64,000 nucleotides of DNA from Rossellomorea vietnamensis (GTDB lineage: Bacteria; Bacillota; Bacilli; Bacillales; Bacillaceae_B): NCBI RefSeq assembly GCF_008180415.1, contig NZ_VTEI01000015.1, positions 1 through 64,000 of the forward strand, read 5' to 3'. Shown here one piece after another: positions 7,671 through 15,682 of this stretch. The translations under genes and the position numbers were made by a program. Position 1 is the stretch's first letter; each line of letters begins with the position of its first letter. A model generated the notes under the pieces. That model saw nothing but the letters and a program-made list of their open reading frames with translations. It searched no databases and was not told the origin of the DNA.

Positions 7671-8708
7671 TCAAAGCTCATCAAACCCATTGGCATCGGA
7701 TGTTTTGGTATATTGTCTGGATTTCTGTTCAAAGAAATCTGTTTTGCCCATATCCACTTCCTGATAAGCGACAATCCACCTCAATGGATTGGACCTGTAT
7801 CCCTCAAAAGGTGCCTGGAAGCCCAGCTGCTGAGCTCTTTTATTGGCCATGAATTTGATATACGATTCGATATCAGACATGAGGAGACCTTCAATTCTGT
7901 CGCCGATGATCTCCCTGCCCCATTCGATTTCGAGCTCTGCTGCCTGTTTAAAAGCTTTCATGCCAAAATCCTGGAGCTCCTTTGTATCATATTCGGGATT
8001 CTCCTTGAGAACTTCTTTAAATATTTTTTCAAAAAGCCCCACATGGAGCTGCTCATCTCGGTTGATGTAATTAATCATCGTGGAGGTTGCCACCATCTTT
8101 TGATTGCGTGCGAGATTATAGAAGAAGGCAAAACCTGAATAGAAGAACAAGCCTTCTAAAATGACGTCATAGACAATGGAATGAAGCAGGTTTTCGACAT
8201 TCGGATTCTCGACAAACCCCTGATAGCCGTTTGTGATGAAGTCGTTCCTTTTCCGCAATGTCGGTTCTGTTCTCCAGTAATCGAACACTTCATCCTGTTT
8301 TTTCTTGGATACGATGCTGGACAGAACGTAGCTGTACGAGTGGTTGTGGACGACCTCCTGCTGTGCCAAAATGATCATCAGCGCGTTGAGGCTTGAATCC
8401 GTTAAGTAGTCGGCAACCTTTCCGGCGTAGTCCGTCTGGATGCTGTCGAGCAGTGCAAGCAGACCTATCACTTTCAGGAAGGTTTCCTGTTCCTGCTCAG
8501 TCAAATTCGGAAACTGCTTGATATCTTTAGACATATTAATCTCAAAAGGTGTCCAGAAATTCCCCAGCATTCTCTTGTATTTAGGATAGGCCCATGGATA
8601 CCTGACATCATCCCAATTCAATATATTTGAACTTCTTCCGTTGATGAGACCTGTGGAAGCGTTCGGTGCCTCAGAATCTATCAGACTTCTTTTCTCTAGT
8701 TTGACCAT
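7671..8708 (-). CDS. nrdB: Class I ribonucleotide reductase, beta (radical) subunit
   Basis: A 345-residue di-iron (or Mn/Fe) protein that makes the radical needed by the alpha subunit. Metal ligands and radical site can be followed: Asp in LLDSIQ (about residue 87), Glu and His in QQEVVHNHSY with the radical Tyr seven residues after the Glu, Glu in VILEGLFF, and Glu/His in RDEQLH. It is the last gene of the thioesterase-nrdA-nrdB operon, 26 bp behind nrdA. No nrdI flavodoxin gene is nearby, so this looks unlike the usual nrdI-nrdE-nrdF (class Ib) set. Confidence 0.93.
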   Translation of the reverse strand: MVKLEKRSLIDSEAPNASTGLINGRSSNILNWDDVRYPWAYPKYKRMLGNFWTPFEINMSKDIKQFPNLTEQEQETFLKVIGLLALLDSIQTDYAGKVADYLTDSSLNALMIILAQQEVVHNHSYSYVLSSIVSKKKQDEVFDYWRTEPTLRKRNDFITNGYQGFVENPNVENLLHSIVYDVILEGLFFYSGFAFFYNLARNQKMVATSTMINYINRDEQLHVGLFEKIFKEVLKENPEYDTKELQDFGMKAFKQAAELEIEWGREIIGDRIEGLLMSDIESYIKFMANKRAQQLGFQAPFEGYRSNPLRWIVAYQEVDMGKTDFFEQKSRQYTKTSDANGFDEL

Positions 8709-8734
8709 TTTCCATCCATCCTCTCGGGAATTTC

Positions 8735-10975
8735 TCAGCTGTGGCAGCTTTCACAATCATCAATTTCGGCATTTGAAGTGGAGCGGACATAGTAGGTTGT
8801 CTTCAATCCTGACTTCCAGGCATCAAGATGAATATCCAGCAGGGATTTTGCCTTGATGTCGTTACGGACGTACAGGTTGAACGAGATTGATTGATCTATG
8901 TGGCGCTGGCGTTTTGCATTCTGTTTGATGCTCCAATGCTGGTCGATGTTATAGGCTGTTTTGTAGTACCAGGTAGTGTGCGGCGATAAATCCGGTGCCG
9001 TCACCGGGATCTTGTAATCTTTCTTTTCCTCTGAGTATTCCAGGCGGAAAATAGGATCAATGCTGGCAGAAGAACCGGCAATCAGTGAGGTGGATGAATT
9101 CGGGGCGACTGCCATTAAGTAACCATTTCTGATGCCATGCTGCTCCACCTGCTCCTTAAGCTCCACCCATCTGGAAGAGTTGTACCCTCTTTTATCAAAG
9201 TAAGTGCCCGTCGACCATTCTGAACCAGGAAAATAAGGATAGGCCCATTTTTCTACTGCCAGTGAGGCGCTCGCTTTTATCGTAAAATAGGCAATTTCTT
9301 CATATAAAGAATCACAGTATGCCACCGCTTCATCACTTTCCCACTTGATTCCTTCCTGAGCGAGAAGATGGTGCCACCCGTATGTTCCCAGCCCGATTCC
9401 GCGGTACCTTTCGTTGGTAAGCTCCGCCTGAAGGACCGGGATGTTATTAATATCGATAACATTATCGAGCATTCTCACGGCGATGGTGATCACTTCTTCA
9501 AGGACCCCATCCTTTACAGCCTTAGCCAGGGAAACGGAAGACAGATTACAGACAACATAATCTCCAGGCTTTTTATAAGTGATGATCTTTCCATCGGAAA
9601 CCAGCTCTTCTTCCATGACTGTCGGGCTCATGTTCTGGGTGATTTCTGTACAGAGGTTGCTGCAATAAATCATTCCTTTATGCTGGTTTGCGTTCATCCG
9701 ATTCACTGTGTCTCTGTAAAACATGTAAGGAGTTCCTGTTTCAAGCTGCGAAATCATGATGGACTTGAACAGGTCTATGGCAGGAACGGTTTCATGGGAC
9801 AGTTCAGGATGAAAGGCGCATGCCCAGTACTTCTCCCGGAAAGACCCCTCCCCTTGCTGTTCATCGTAAAAATCTTCAAGTGAGAAGCCCATGACTTTTC
9901 TTACCTCATGAGGATCGAACAGGTACCATTCTCCCCTGTTTTCCACCTGCTCCATGAAAAGGTCAGGAAGGCATATCCCAGTAAACAAATCATGGGTGCG
10001 CTGCCTTTCATCCCCATTGTTCAGCTTTGCGTCCAAGAACGGAAAAATATCTTTATGCCAGACATCCAGATAGACCGCGATCGCTCCCTGCCTCTGCCCC
10101 AGCTGATCAACGGACACAGCGGTGTTGTTAAGCTGCTTCATCCAGGGAATCACTCCTGAACTGACTCCTTTAAAGCCTTTTATATCGCTTCCCCTGCTCC
10201 TGATTTTCCCCATGTAGATGCCGATTCCTCCACCGTTCTTGCTCAAGGTTGATACATCGGTATTCGAATCGTAGATGCTTCTCAAGTCATCTTCAACGGT
10301 ATCAATGAAACAGCTTGAAAGCTGCCCGTAGCTTTTGCCGGCATTTGCCAAGGTCGGTGTTGCAACCGTCATATACAGATTGGAAAGCGCCCAATAAGCT
10401 TCCTTCACAAGATCGAGACGTTTCTCTTTTGGTTCTTCCGCCAGCAGAGTCATCGCAATAATCATAAATCGTTCCTGCGGCAGCTCGATAAATTCGCCAG
10501 TATGGGACTTGGCTAAGTATCTTTCCGCCAAAGTGACAATTCCTATGTAAGTAAACAGCTTGTCCTTGCTTGGATCTATCACTCTCTCAAGAACCTCAAT
10601 CTCATCAACGGAGTAGGTTTCACGAAGACGCTTACCATAGATTCCAAGGCTCTCCAGCATCTCAATCATTTTATAAAATGAGCCGTAACCCTTATTGGGA
10701 TCCGTTCCTCTTTTCCCTGAACTTTTCCGGTATAAGCTTCTCAGATAGATATCTGCTGCAGCATAAGTCCAGTCCGGTTCGCTGCTGCTGATTCTCTCAA
10801 CCGCTGCAAGGGTAAGCGTCTTTTCAAGCTGCTCTGCCGTTAAATCAGGCTTAGCCGCGATAGTTTGAAACACTTTCTCCTCATATTGATCGAAAAAGAG
10901 CGACTTGTGTCTGTCCTTTAATTTTCCTAAAAATTCCTGTACTGGAGCTTTATGTTGCTCTGCTGTTAATTCCAT
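8735..10975 (-). CDS. nrdA: Class I ribonucleotide reductase, alpha (catalytic) subunit
   Basis: A 746-residue enzyme reducing ribonucleoside diphosphates to deoxy forms. The first active-site Cys is in YGQLSSCFIDTV, the thiyl-radical Cys in CSNLCTEI, and the partner Cys in GDYVVCNLSS. The radical-transfer tyrosines are in LKTTYYVRS, and the redox tail DCESCHS closes the chain. The N-terminus shows no clear ATP-cone sequence. GGGAGGA precedes the ATG, and 20 bp separate it from the thioesterase stop, so all three genes share one mRNA. Control is by the NrdR-type promoter and cobalamin riboswitch at 11.77-11.98 kb. Confidence 0.95.
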   Translation of the reverse strand: MELTAEQHKAPVQEFLGKLKDRHKSLFFDQYEEKVFQTIAAKPDLTAEQLEKTLTLAAVERISSSEPDWTYAAADIYLRSLYRKSSGKRGTDPNKGYGSFYKMIEMLESLGIYGKRLRETYSVDEIEVLERVIDPSKDKLFTYIGIVTLAERYLAKSHTGEFIELPQERFMIIAMTLLAEEPKEKRLDLVKEAYWALSNLYMTVATPTLANAGKSYGQLSSCFIDTVEDDLRSIYDSNTDVSTLSKNGGGIGIYMGKIRSRGSDIKGFKGVSSGVIPWMKQLNNTAVSVDQLGQRQGAIAVYLDVWHKDIFPFLDAKLNNGDERQRTHDLFTGICLPDLFMEQVENRGEWYLFDPHEVRKVMGFSLEDFYDEQQGEGSFREKYWACAFHPELSHETVPAIDLFKSIMISQLETGTPYMFYRDTVNRMNANQHKGMIYCSNLCTEITQNMSPTVMEEELVSDGKIITYKKPGDYVVCNLSSVSLAKAVKDGVLEEVITIAVRMLDNVIDINNIPVLQAELTNERYRGIGLGTYGWHHLLAQEGIKWESDEAVAYCDSLYEEIAYFTIKASASLAVEKWAYPYFPGSEWSTGTYFDKRGYNSSRWVELKEQVEQHGIRNGYLMAVAPNSSTSLIAGSSASIDPIFRLEYSEEKKDYKIPVTAPDLSPHTTWYYKTAYNIDQHWSIKQNAKRQRHIDQSISFNLYVRNDIKAKSLLDIHLDAWKSGLKTTYYVRSTSNAEIDDCESCHS

Positions 10976-10995
10976 TATTATTCCTCCCTGTCACT

Positions 10996-11463
10996 CTATT
11001 GATTTCTCATTTCAAGGCGGTGCTGTTTACGCTGCTGTGCTGTCTTCAACAGCCGTTCCTCTTCTACTGTCTGAGGGATGACCCCGGGCACTGGTACCGG
11101 CCTGCCTTCTCTATCTTTCGCTACCATTGTGAGAATCGAAGTGGTGGTAAGAGTCTTTCTGCCTGACTCCAGATCCTCACTTTCCACCTTTACAAACACT
11201 TCCATTGAGGTACGCCCTGTCGAGACAACACAGGCTTCCAAGGTAAGAATATCCCCTACGACAGCTGACGTTAGAAAATTCACCGTATCAATAGAGGCCG
11301 TTACCACAACTTTCCTGCTATGCTTCATGGCGGAAATCGCGGCTATCTCATCAATATAAGATAAGACTGTTCCCCCAAAGATGGTGCCCATATGGTTGGT
11401 GTCCGGGGGAAGCACCAGCCTGGTAACGATAGTTCGGGACACGTGAGATGATAAAGCTTCCAT
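10996..11463 (-). CDS. Hotdog-fold acyl-CoA thioesterase (YkhA type)
   Basis: A 155-residue cytoplasmic thioesterase likely hydrolysing acyl-CoAs. It has one hotdog domain with the family stretch NHMGTIFGGTVLSYIDEIAA (residues about 23-42), which holds the helix and acidic residue of the active site. The ATG is preceded by AAAGGAG. It is the first gene of the operon that continues into nrdA and nrdB. That linkage has no obvious metabolic logic and may simply reflect read-through, but the 20-bp gap to nrdA argues for shared expression. Confidence 0.88.
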   Translation of the reverse strand: MEALSSHVSRTIVTRLVLPPDTNHMGTIFGGTVLSYIDEIAAISAMKHSRKVVVTASIDTVNFLTSAVVGDILTLEACVVSTGRTSMEVFVKVESEDLESGRKTLTTTSILTMVAKDREGRPVPVPGVIPQTVEEERLLKTAQQRKQHRLEMRNQ

Positions 11464-11527
11464 TTTTCATGGCTCCTTTTTATTCAATTTCTTTCAAGAA
11501 GAAAAATAGGGAAGGCCTAAAAACACA

Positions 11528-11586
11528 GACGCCCTGGTCCGCCCCGACCGGCAAATGTTCCGAGGGGCTGAAGCTGGCTCGACGTG
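11528..11586. repeat. Family A element, copy 2 (internally deleted)
   Basis: GACGCCCTGGTCCGCCCCGA, CCGGCAAATGTTCC and GAGGGGCTGAAGCTGG are the two ends of element A, joined without the central A-rich and T-rich part (about 60 bp). It lies in the 5' leader of the RNR operon, after the riboswitch terminator. Confidence 0.75.
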
Positions 11587-11642
11587 GAAAACATAGTTAA
11601 TAGTCATCCACAGAGGTTGATTTTTAATTCCCCATAAAAATC

Positions 11643-11673
11643 AAAAAAACCCATCGCAAAGGATGGGTTTTTA
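11643..11673 (-). terminator. Attenuator terminator of the cobalamin riboswitch
   Basis: AAAAACCCATCC/GGATGGGTTTTTT (reverse strand AAAACCCATCCTTTGCGATGGG plus seven T) with a 5-nt loop. It lies 95 nt behind the riboswitch and before the RNR operon, where it would stop the mRNA when cobalamin is bound. Confidence 0.85.
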
Positions 11674-11767
11674 AACGGTGATATATTAATAGACAGTACA
11701 GTCGAATCTACCAATGTATCCTCGTTATACCTTCCCAATTCCCGAAGAAGATAAGACGCTATAAAAA

Positions 11768-11930
11768 TGGCAGGTCTCCTGACTTGTGCTTTCAATCTAC
11801 TTTAAGTCCTTCCCGTCTTTTTCGAAGACAGTGGTCATCACTTATTTCGTCAGCACTTACAGTTGCGGGGACAGCTCCGGATTCTCACCGGATTCCCTAT
11901 TAAGTCTATATAGACACCATTTTTACCGGC
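11768..11930 (-). promoter_or_regulatory. Cobalamin (B12) riboswitch
   Basis: On the reverse strand the conserved core is present in order: GGGAATCCGGTGAGAATCC, GGAGCTGTCCCCGCAACTGT, AAGTGCTGACGAAATAAG, TGACCACTGTCTTCGAAAAA, GACGGGAAGGAC and the B12 box AGTCAGGAGACCTGCC (11769-11784). It lies between the promoter at 11.93-11.96 kb and the terminator at 11.65 kb, with the thioesterase-nrdA-nrdB operon as the only downstream cargo. Binding of adenosylcobalamin would switch the class I reductase off, fitting a genome that also has a B12-dependent class II enzyme. Confidence 0.95.
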
Positions 11931-11933
11931 ATT

Positions 11934-11980
11934 ACACAATATGTAGTTGTAAAATCATATCAAGACACATAATATTGTGT
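11934..11980 (-). promoter_or_regulatory. RNR operon promoter with two NrdR-like boxes
   Basis: Reverse strand: -35 TTGATA (11958-11963), 16 bp, -10 TATTGT (11936-11941). Box 1, ACACAATATGTAGT (from 11934), covers the -10; box 2, ACACATAATATTGTGT (11965-11980), lies just upstream of the -35. They resemble the NrdR consensus ACACWATATATWGTGT (about 13 and 14 of 16) and start 31 bp apart, three helical turns, as expected of paired NrdR boxes. Confidence 0.75.
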
Positions 11981-12175
11981 TCTCTTTTTAGATGATAAAG
12001 GAAATGAAGAAGGAATACAATAGATTTGCCTGATAAATTTTTAGTTTTAAAGAAGTGGGCTTTCTGTGAAGAAGGAGGTTTTAGCAACGCCTGTGTTGCA
12101 CCATTCTTTAGTAAAATTATTATAGAGGATATACTACTACTGACATTATAAGATTATTTTGAAGGAGAATTAGTG
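11981..12175. other. Intergenic region between RNR promoter and 12176 gene
   Basis: AT-rich, no stable open frame. The ribosome site GAAGGAG of the following gene is at 12161-12167. Its promoter could not be assigned with confidence. Confidence 0.5.
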
Positions 12176-12916
12176 ATGAAATCACAACTTAATTCCTATC
12201 TGTATGCCCTCCATTCTCTATCCATTCCTTTGGGTAAAGAAGACCTGCTAACAAGGAATTTTCTTATAGAAAAAACCGGAGATATAGAAATGTACTATGC
12301 ACCACATAATGAATACATTAATAAAGAAGCTAAAGTTGTCCTGGCCGGAATTACACCGGGATGGACGCAAATGAAAGCGGCTTATGAAGAAGTTCTAAGA
12401 GGAGTTGAAAAGAAACACTCGAATGATCAGATTTTATGCGACGCCAAACAAGCAGCCGGATTTTCAGGGACTATCCGAAAGAACCTGACCGATATGCTCG
12501 ATCAATGCGGGCTGCCCGAAACACTGGGTATCGAAAGTTCATTATCACTTTTTCAACAATACCGGCCACTGCTGCATACTACCTCCATCATCAAGTACCC
12601 TGTCTTTATCTCGGGAAAGAACTACACTGGCCACCACCCTGCTATCGATCATTCTCCACTGCTCTCACGGTATGCTTATCAAGAATTTGCAAAGGAACTG
12701 GAGCACATTGGGTCTAAGGCTTTGGTCATTCCACTGGGGAAAACAGCAGAGAAAGTTTGCAGGATACTTTTGGAGACGGAAAATCCCCCGGGACATTATT
12801 TCTTGTTCGGATTTCCCCATCCTTCAGGAGCAAACGGCCACAGGTTAAAGCAGTTCCATCAGAACAAAGAGGAAATGGAAAATATTATTAAAGACTGGGG
12901 CAGCAGAGTGTTTTGA
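12176..12916 (+). CDS. Uracil-DNA-glycosylase-fold protein, function unknown
   Basis: A 247-residue soluble protein. A motif near residue 60, VVLAGITPGWTQ, resembles the glycosylase motif 1 (GxxPG), and FPHPSGANGHR near the C-terminus resembles motif 2 (HPSP/S), so the UDG superfamily fold is likely. The usual catalytic Asp/Asn is not evident, so activity on DNA is uncertain. ATG at 12176 is preferred over the GTG at 12173 because GAAGGAG lies 8 bp upstream. It is monocistronic and ends near a shared terminator. Confidence 0.6.
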   Translation: MKSQLNSYLYALHSLSIPLGKEDLLTRNFLIEKTGDIEMYYAPHNEYINKEAKVVLAGITPGWTQMKAAYEEVLRGVEKKHSNDQILCDAKQAAGFSGTIRKNLTDMLDQCGLPETLGIESSLSLFQQYRPLLHTTSIIKYPVFISGKNYTGHHPAIDHSPLLSRYAYQEFAKELEHIGSKALVIPLGKTAEKVCRILLETENPPGHYFLFGFPHPSGANGHRLKQFHQNKEEMENIIKDWGSRVF

Positions 12917-13008
12917 ATTTTTTTGAAATCAGCAGCCCCTGCTAAAAAAGGATTTTGCCGGTGATAATCTGAGGAAGGGTTGAACCGCGATAAATTTTGA
13001 CAATAATA

Positions 13009-13033
13009 AAAAGCCTGGTTGAAACCAAGCTTT
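13009..13033. terminator. Convergent terminator
   Basis: AAAAGCCTGGTT and AACCAAGCTTT form a stem with one mismatch around GAA; it lies between the 12176 gene and the converging XRE-PAS gene and touches the latter's stop codon. Confidence 0.7.
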
Positions 13034-13620
13034 CATAACGCCATAAAGGTTCTTATAATGATCAATACCGTTTCGAGAGGACAACAAACGATAAAAACAC
13101 GGTTAGTATAGTCAATGCTGCCAGTAAACTTACAGTCTGATACCCATTTAAATGAATGATGTTCAATTGAAAGAGCGGCATCAGAATGATCATATAACGG
13201 GAAAACTATTTTCCTGCGCACAGATGTTTTTAGTTCCAGAACATCCTGCTTTAACTTTTCCAACGCACGGGTGCCATCATTATCATCGATTTCTGTATCG
13301 GTTTTTCCGATTACCGTTTCAGGATGAAAATCAGGATGAGGATTATAAATCCAAGTATATTTGAGAGAAGTATCACAGTGGGCCAGAATCATAGGTGAAT
13401 TATGTAAGGAGAAGTAAAATGGATTTTCATCCATTGAAAAGGCAGAATAGTGGAATTCCAGGATATTTGCTATTTTCTTGGCAACATCATCACCGGGCTT
13501 CCGCTCCCCATTTTCAATCTGTGCGAAATAAGAGCGGTCGATAAAAGCCTGATCAGCGACCTGTTTTTGTGTATAATTTCTCTCTTTTCTTAATGTTATC
13601 AACCAAGATCTTTTAGACAT
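13033..13620 (-). CDS. XRE-family regulator with PAS-like domain; chimeric C-terminus
   Basis: A 195-residue protein. Residues about 5-62 form an HTH of the XRE/Cro type (RKERNYTQKQVADQAFIDRS). Residues about 75-145 are a PAS domain of the kind found in sensor kinases (LKYTWIYNPHPDFHPETVIG), suggesting it senses a small ligand. The tail after DHSDA does not look like PAS; read one frame over, the same DNA (13.05-13.19 kb) encodes a hydrophobic helix resembling the end of a permease. A deletion probably fused the two. Start 13620 is chosen for its GGAAAGG site. It faces the 13777 kinase relic across twin palindromes. Confidence 0.65.
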   Translation of the reverse strand: MSKRSWLITLRKERNYTQKQVADQAFIDRSYFAQIENGERKPGDDVAKKIANILEFHYSAFSMDENPFYFSLHNSPMILAHCDTSLKYTWIYNPHPDFHPETVIGKTDTEIDDNDGTRALEKLKQDVLELKTSVRRKIVFPLYDHSDAALSIEHHSFKWVSDCKFTGSIDYTNRVFIVCCPLETVLIIIRTFMAL

Positions 13621-13647
13621 ATAACAAACAACCTTTCCATTCATTCA

Positions 13648-13719
13648 AAGTGTGGCTATCAAGCCACACTTTTGATTATGTATAAATATTTTAGTATAGT
13701 CACGTGGCAGTTTTGCCAC
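13648..13719. promoter_or_regulatory. Twin GTGGC-N6-GCCAC palindromes
   Basis: GTGGCTATCAAGCCAC (13652-13667, inside a longer perfect hairpin AAAGTGTGGCT/AGCCACACTTT) and GTGGCAGTTTTGCCAC (13704-13719) share GTGGC-N6-GCCAC and are 52 bp apart in the divergent gap between the XRE-PAS regulator and the kinase relic. Likely operators of the regulator, though the first could also act as a terminator hairpin. Confidence 0.6.
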
Positions 13720-13776
13720 TATTATTCAGCGTTCCTAACTATTCCATACATGGAAAATATAGTAGGAGGGGATTCA

Positions 13777-14547
13777 ATGACCAAGCTCTTCGATTTTTCC
13801 CAGTTTAACGATAATAGTACCGATGCAAAAGTTGTATTGATTTCTGGGAATATAGTATATGCAAACCAGGCTTTCGTTTGCCTTCTTGGACACCAAGACA
13901 CAGAAGGGGTAATTGGAAGCAGCGTTTTTGCGTTTTTCCATTCTCCGTTCAAAAAGCAGGAATTAGCACATTTATTAAAGGCAGGAAATGGTGAATTGTT
14001 GTCATCAACTCAGCATCAGCTGGTCCGATCTGATAACCGTTTAGTCGATGTTGAAGTCATGTCTGCTCCTTTCCTCCATAATGGCGAAGTATTTGTGCAG
14101 GCAGCCATCCGCGACTTATCAACTTTTAAAAACAATGGCAGGATCAACATACAACTCAGTAAAGATAATCAAAATGTGTACATCTACATAAGAGATAATG
14201 GAAGCGGTATTTCAAAAGAAGACCTATACAAAATCGGCAAGCCATTTTTCACGAGCAAAGAAAACGGAAATGGGCTTGGATTGATGGTCTCCTTCAATAT
14301 CATTAAAAACCATAATGGCACTATCCTCATCGATAGTGAAGAAGGCCTGGGAACCACCTTTACCATCATATTGCCGCTGGCATCTGAACAAGCCCCCCTC
14401 ATTCACCTTAAGGGAGGGCTTGTTTTTGGTACGCTCTTTTCACAAGGCTATTTTCGCTATTGTGGCTGCATTAAAAAGCAAGGGATTTCCACTCCGTCGG
14501 GCGCGCAGAGCCTCCCCAAGCATCTTAAAAACGGAAGCGGCCGTTAA
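13777..14547 (+). pseudogene. Histidine kinase relic: PAS joined to ATPase, no H-box
   Basis: The frame codes a PAS domain (residues about 10-105, ending VQAAIRDLSTFKN), then runs straight into a HATPase domain (DNGSGISKEDLYKIGKPFF, GNGLGLMVSF, GTTFTIILP; about 112-205). The HisKA dimerisation domain with the phosphorylated His and the N-box is missing, so it cannot work as a normal sporulation-type sensor kinase. The natural end is also lost: a one-base shift would stop just after ILPLAS, but the frame runs on through a terminator hairpin at 14.39 kb. The start ATG at 13777 has AGGAGGGG. Confidence 0.75.
14387..14426 (+). terminator. Terminator inside the overrun kinase frame
   Basis: AACAAGCCCCCCT/AGGGAGGGCTTGTTTTT with a short loop. 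Its place just behind the expected kinase stop supports the view that the original gene ended before it. Confidence 0.85.
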
Positions 14548-14606
14548 GCACCAAAGGATTGTAAGGCTCCTTCATGAAATAAAGGAAACGGAGGCCATTA
14601 CATCCT

Positions 14607-15563
14607 TTAATTACGCAGGATAATATATACCGCATAAGCCACGTATGCAATAACCAGAAAAAACCCTTCCACTTTTCCCACTTTGAAGTTTGTTCTGGAA
14701 AAGATGAGCAGAACTCCTGTCAGGATGATCATCAGCACAACATCGATGAAGATCTTGCTGTCTACAGCCAGAGGAGAAATGACAGATGCAGTACCCAGGA
14801 CAAACAGGATATTAAAAATATTGCTTCCCACTATATTCCCGATGGCTATATCACTTTGCTTTTTGATGGCTGCTGTTATGGATGTAATCAATTCAGGCAG
14901 AGATGTCCCGACAGCGACAATGGTCAGCCCGACAAGTGTCTCGCTCATCCCGAACGAAAGGGCGATTGAAGTTGCATTATCGACGACAATATCCCCGCCA
15001 AAGATGATTGCAGCAAGGCCAGCGATCGTCAATAAAGAATTCTTTCCCCAAGAAATCGGTTCCGAAGCAGAGCTTTCCTCTTTGAGCTGGTCCCTGCTTT
15101 TTCTGGCAACCTCGAAAATATAGTAGAGAAATATCGTAAAGAATAACAGCAGGATGAAGCCGTCTCCTCTGCTGATGAAGTTCTCACTAAGGAATTGCAA
15201 GCTGATGTCACTGATGACAACCAATAAAGTGATACTCGCCACAAGAGTGAACGGTATCTCCTTCCGTATTGTTTCGTTCTCCACTTTCAACGGGTTTATG
15301 AGGGCCGTCAATCCAACGACAAGCGTTATATTAAATATGTTGCTTCCGACCACATTCCCCAATGCTACCCCGGCGCTTCCATCAAGCGCAGCAGCGATAC
15401 TGACGGTGGCTTCAGGTGAACTGGTTCCAAACGCCACGATTGTCAAGCCGATCAATAAAGGAGACACTTTAAGCGCCTTCGCGATGTTTGAAGAGCCTTC
15501 CACAAAGAAATCTGCTCCTTTGATTAATAAGGCGAAACCGATAATTAGAAAAATATAGTTCAT
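14607..15563 (-). CDS. Ca2+/Na+ antiporter (CaCA family, YrbG-like)
   Basis: A 318-residue membrane protein exchanging sodium (or protons) for calcium. The two internal alpha-repeats are clear: GTSSPEATVSIAAA with GNVVGSNIFN in the first half (residues about 47-80), and GTSLPELITSITAA with GNIVGSNIFN in the second (about 210-250). About ten membrane helices are predicted, and the length is standard. It is a single gene, its ATG preceded by GAAAGGAGG. Confidence 0.93.
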   Translation of the reverse strand: MNYIFLIIGFALLIKGADFFVEGSSNIAKALKVSPLLIGLTIVAFGTSSPEATVSIAAALDGSAGVALGNVVGSNIFNITLVVGLTALINPLKVENETIRKEIPFTLVASITLLVVISDISLQFLSENFISRGDGFILLLFFTIFLYYIFEVARKSRDQLKEESSASEPISWGKNSLLTIAGLAAIIFGGDIVVDNATSIALSFGMSETLVGLTIVAVGTSLPELITSITAAIKKQSDIAIGNIVGSNIFNILFVLGTASVISPLAVDSKIFIDVVLMIILTGVLLIFSRTNFKVGKVEGFFLVIAYVAYAVYIILRN

Positions 15564-15635
15564 TGCTTTCCTCCTTTCAAATATACCTATGCTTTAAGTT
15601 TACCCTGACTTCTCTAAATATCACAATTTTCGTCC

Positions 15636-15673
15636 ATAAGAAGAGCCTGCCCACTAGGGCAGGCTCTTCTTAT
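15636..15673 (-). terminator. Terminator of the heme monooxygenase gene
   Basis: A perfect 17-bp stem, ATAAGAAGAGCCTGCCC/GGGCAGGCTCTTCTTAT, with loop ACTA; works in both directions and closes the iron operon. Confidence 0.95.
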
Positions 15674-15682
15674 GGATTTAAG

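Noticed and set aside
11604..11795. Reverse 63-codon frame between riboswitch and thioesterase
   Set aside because: It overlaps the terminator and the end of the cobalamin riboswitch and has no ribosome site; the RNA structure explains the sequence.
14315..14623. Forward 102-codon frame behind the kinase relic
   Set aside because: Starts inside the kinase ATPase domain, crosses a terminator, has no ribosome site and no recognisable sequence.
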